NCBI GenBank assembly: GCA_016744295.1
Contig: JADGEQ010000032.1
Span: 1-64,000, forward strand
Source: Desulfobacteraceae bacterium
GTDB lineage: Bacteria; Desulfobacterota; Desulfobacteria; Desulfobacterales; Desulfobacteraceae
Direction of reading: 5' to 3'
Length of the DNA stretch: 64,000 nucleotides
The notes under the pieces: generated by a model
Databases searched by the model: none
The model's input: the letters and a program-made list of their open reading frames with translations, nothing else
Told to the model about the DNA's origin: nothing
Part shown: piece after piece, positions 61,927 through 64,000 of the stretch
Layout of the letters: each line of letters starts with the position of its first letter
Numbering within the stretch: the stretch's first letter is position 1
Position numbers and translations under genes: made by a program

Positions 61927-63426
61927 TTATACCCCCTCAACCTTTTGAAACACCCGTTCAAAACGGGTCAGGGCATCATCAATAATCTCATCTGTGTCCG
62001 CCGCACTGGTATACAAACGGCTGCCGGCAAGACTCACGATGCCTTCGGCCATATAGGCAGCTCCCATCTGCTCCATGACATGCTTGCGTGCATGGATATT
62101 TTTTATGGTTCCGGGGATTTTCCAGGGGCGGGACCAGGGAATGTGAAAGAGCATGGTGCCCACGGTCTCCAAATGGCAGATGGAGCCCTGGTTAAAGGCC
62201 ACAAAGGGCAGGTTGTATTTTTTGATCAACCGGCCAAGGCCCCGGGTCAGCCGGTCTCCAGCAAGTCCTGCCAGGACCGGGGCATTGGTTTTCTCAAGTT
62301 CGCACAAGGTTACATATCCGGCAACGGAACTTAAGGGGTTGGCTGCCATGGTGCCCCCCACCAACGCTTTTTTACTGCCGCTCTGGATACCGGCTGCCAG
62401 GTATTCCATGTATTGTTTTTTGCCGCCAAGCCCGCCGGCTGACGGGTATCCCCCGGCAATGATCTTGCCCAGTACGGTGAGATCCGGGATAACATCAAAA
62501 AAGCCTTGAGCCCCGCCCATTCCAAGCCTGAATGCCGTCACCACCTCATCAAAGATCAAAAGCGCTCCATATTGGTCACACAATTGCCTTACCTGTGAAT
62601 TGAAATCTTTGTCAAGGGGGCGGGTGCCGCTTTCCGGCCCGATGGGTTCCATTAAAACCGCGGCGGTTCCCCCTCTGAATTTGTTTCTCCAGAGTTTTTT
62701 CTCCAGGGAGTTAATATCGTTGGGAAAAAACTCCTGGGTATATTTAAAACAGTTTTTAGGTACTCCGTGGGCTTCCATGTGCCGGGTTCCGGGCAACCGG
62801 ATGCCATAGGCCAGCTGGTCGCTCCAACCATGGTAGGCCCCGCCCATTTTTAAAATATATTTTTTCTTGGTTGCAAGGCGGGCGATGCGGATGGCTGCCA
62901 TGTCTGCTTCGGTTCCGCTGCCAAGCATGCGGAACATGTCCACCCCGGGCATGCACTGGGTTATTTTACGGGCAAGTTTTAGTTCATATTCATGGAAAAG
63001 TCCGGTAACAGGTCCTGTGGTGTTGAGCAGTTCAATGACCTTTTTTCTGACGTTTTCGGGATTGCTACCCAAAAGGGTGGGGCCCCCGGCCTGGAGAAAA
63101 TCGATATATTTGTTGCCGTCCAGATCCCATAGGTGGGCACCCAGTGCCTTTGTAAAGACCAGAGGAAAGGGGTAATTAAAGGCCAGGTTGTGCTGTACCC
63201 CGCCGGGAATAAATTTTTTGGCCTCATCGATTTGAATTTTGGATTTAATGCATCTGGTGTCAAAATAGGCCAGATAATTTTCCAGGGCCTTTTTTTTCAA
63301 CCCCCTGATGGGGAGGCTGATTAATTTATTTAACCGGTCCATCACGGCCCGGGTGTCATGGTATTCTTTGATGGCAAAGGGGTATTGTTTGCTATTATTT
63401 GGGGTTTGGGAGGTCAGGGGTTCCAT
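61927..63426 (-). CDS. Glutamate-1-semialdehyde aminomutase-like class III aminotransferase
   Basis: A 499-residue PLP enzyme. The N-terminal ~75 residues are an extension beyond the usual HemL length of ~430. Fold motifs: GSGTEADMAAIRIAR (~173), GGAYHGW (~199), IFDEVVTAFRLG (~295-306) and the PLP-lysine motif LGKIIAGG (~322-329). It is unlikely to be the housekeeping HemL, given its length and its pairing with an aldolase behind a TetR-type operator. A transaminase or aminomutase in a catabolic or specialised route is more likely. Confidence 0.82.
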   Translation of the reverse strand: MEPLTSQTPNNSKQYPFAIKEYHDTRAVMDRLNKLISLPIRGLKKKALENYLAYFDTRCIKSKIQIDEAKKFIPGGVQHNLAFNYPFPLVFTKALGAHLWDLDGNKYIDFLQAGGPTLLGSNPENVRKKVIELLNTTGPVTGLFHEYELKLARKITQCMPGVDMFRMLGSGTEADMAAIRIARLATKKKYILKMGGAYHGWSDQLAYGIRLPGTRHMEAHGVPKNCFKYTQEFFPNDINSLEKKLWRNKFRGGTAAVLMEPIGPESGTRPLDKDFNSQVRQLCDQYGALLIFDEVVTAFRLGMGGAQGFFDVIPDLTVLGKIIAGGYPSAGGLGGKKQYMEYLAAGIQSGSKKALVGGTMAANPLSSVAGYVTLCELEKTNAPVLAGLAGDRLTRGLGRLIKKYNLPFVAFNQGSICHLETVGTMLFHIPWSRPWKIPGTIKNIHARKHVMEQMGAAYMAEGIVSLAGSRLYTSAADTDEIIDDALTRFERVFQKVEGV

Positions 63427-63449
63427 GGGATTTCCTTTTTGTAAAGTAA

Positions 63450-63494
63450 ACTGACTGGTCAGTATAAAAATACAGCAAGTGAAAATATTGTCAA
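63450..63494 (-). promoter_or_regulatory. Promoter with TetR-type operator for the aminomutase-aldolase operon
   Basis: On the minus strand, TTGACA (63494-63489) and TATTTT (63472-63467) are 16 bases apart. The palindrome ACTGAC-TG-GTCAGT (63450-63463) overlaps the expected start point. This arrangement and the TGACnnGTCA core are typical of TetR-family operators. No TetR gene is in the window. Confidence 0.6.
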
Positions 63495-63807
63495 CCCCAA
63501 AATCATCTCTGACTGGCCAAATTTCGAGAATATCTAAAGGAAATCTATTAATTTGAAGGTTAGGCTATGCCAGGTGGGGTCCAGGCCGGCATATTGGTAA
63601 GGGCTGCAAGGGAATCCAGAGACTTACAAACAAACATTTTTTGCCGGTGGTAAGACAAAAAAAAGAAAGAGTTTTCAAACCATGCAGAATGAAAACTCAA
63701 ACTCAATAAATCGAAATTCTTTTGTGAGAACAGCCTGATATGTTTACACTATTTCAGTCTAATACCGCACCCCTAAGTTATCCCGTTAATCCACCATAAT
63801 AGATTGA
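63495..63807. other. Gene-free stretch near the right edge
   Basis: No convincing gene, RNA or repeat. It separates two minus-strand genes, and the promoter elements of the aminomutase operon lie just to its left. Confidence 0.4.
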
Positions 63808-64000
63808 TTATTGATAGTCAATAATAAAATACACTTCATAAAGATCGTCTTCGGGCAGGGATGAAAAATCGCCGGGTAATGCTGTGTCCCTTTTGATTTT
63901 TAGGTTGAAATCCCCTGTGGAAGAAACAGTTCCTTCAAATATCGTTTCATTGTAATGAACATCCGGATATATGGTATCAGGCGCAATAGAGGCAGTGATG
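63808..64000 (-). CDS. C-terminal fragment of a protein cut by the window edge
   Basis: An open frame of 63 codons plus a TAA stop (63808-63810) enters from beyond 64000. The sequence alternates polar and hydrophobic residues (YEVYFIIDYQ at the end) like a beta-sandwich domain. I cannot assign a family. The start lies outside the window. Confidence 0.5.
   Translation of the reverse strand, partial: ITASIAPDTIYPDVHYNETIFEGTVSSTGDFNLKIKRDTALPGDFSSLPEDDLYEVYFIIDYQ

Overview
This window reads as chromosomal DNA of a strictly anaerobic, moderate-GC Desulfobacterota, most probably a sulfate reducer of the Desulfobacterales. The case rests on ferredoxin-linked 2-oxoacid oxidoreductase, two-subunit ADP-forming acyl-CoA synthetase, desulfoferrodoxin, rubrerythrin-like proteins, flavodiiron protein, rubredoxins and cytochrome bd beside TCA-cycle genes and large hybrid histidine kinases. 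I cannot fix the genus. There is no rRNA, tRNA, CRISPR array, complete insertion sequence or prophage in view; the first ~175 bases and the last ~190 bases are cut by the window edges.

Layout. 0.5-8.1 kb: a four-gene plus-strand operon of a Cache-HAMP-PP2C phosphatase, a P-loop protein, a very large fusion (two membrane-flanked sensor modules, an MFS transporter and an ABC-type substrate-binding domain) and a homocitrate-synthase-like enzyme. 8.2-10 kb (minus): STAS antagonist, RsbW-like kinase and GGDEF diguanylate cyclase. 10.3-15.4 kb: LolA-like protein, RND/MMPL transporter with a C-terminal cyclic-nucleotide-binding domain, and an outer-membrane barrel. 15.5-22.9 kb: LysE exporter, two hybrid kinases and a LivJ-type binding protein. 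23-26.6 kb: HNH protein, TrmB, a DUF2293-like protein and a DEAD-box helicase with a repetitive tail. 26.9-29.2 kb: three tightly packed, unrecognised and mutually related proteins. 29.4-35.6 kb: GNAT, DUF1456, an unknown acidic protein, a TIGR01777 epimerase, a rubrerythrin-like protein, an ADP-forming acyl-CoA synthetase pair and exonuclease III.

35.6-42.5 kb is a divergent central-carbon block. On the minus strand run glutaredoxin-like protein, ferredoxin-thioredoxin reductase catalytic chain, citrate synthase, a rubredoxin-DUF2231-like membrane protein and NADP isocitrate dehydrogenase; on the plus strand are korA and korB. 42.5-48.2 kb is rich in oxygen and redox defence: rubredoxin-FMN oxidase fusion, flavodoxin, desulfoferrodoxin, rubrerythrin-like protein, flavodiiron protein and rubredoxin. 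48.4-53.3 kb holds an SRPBCC-epimerase fusion, a membrane protein, a DHH phosphoesterase and a MarR-GNAT regulator. 53.4-57.3 kb is a polar amino-acid ABC transporter plus an AEC carrier. 57.4-60.8 kb (minus) is a cytochrome bd operon with a DUF4492 protein, a 30-residue membrane peptide and a second rubredoxin. 61.2-63.4 kb (minus) is an aminomutase-like/class II aldolase pair behind a TetR-type operator.

Two themes cross these blocks. First, short tandem repeats occur at about twelve places: within genes the units are 12, 15, 18 or 30 bases (multiples of three) in linkers, loops and tails, while 13-, 14- and 15-base units occur in leaders or across stop codons. Second, four operons show a plausible sigma70 promoter with a perfect inverted repeat at the expected transcription start, implying local repressors.
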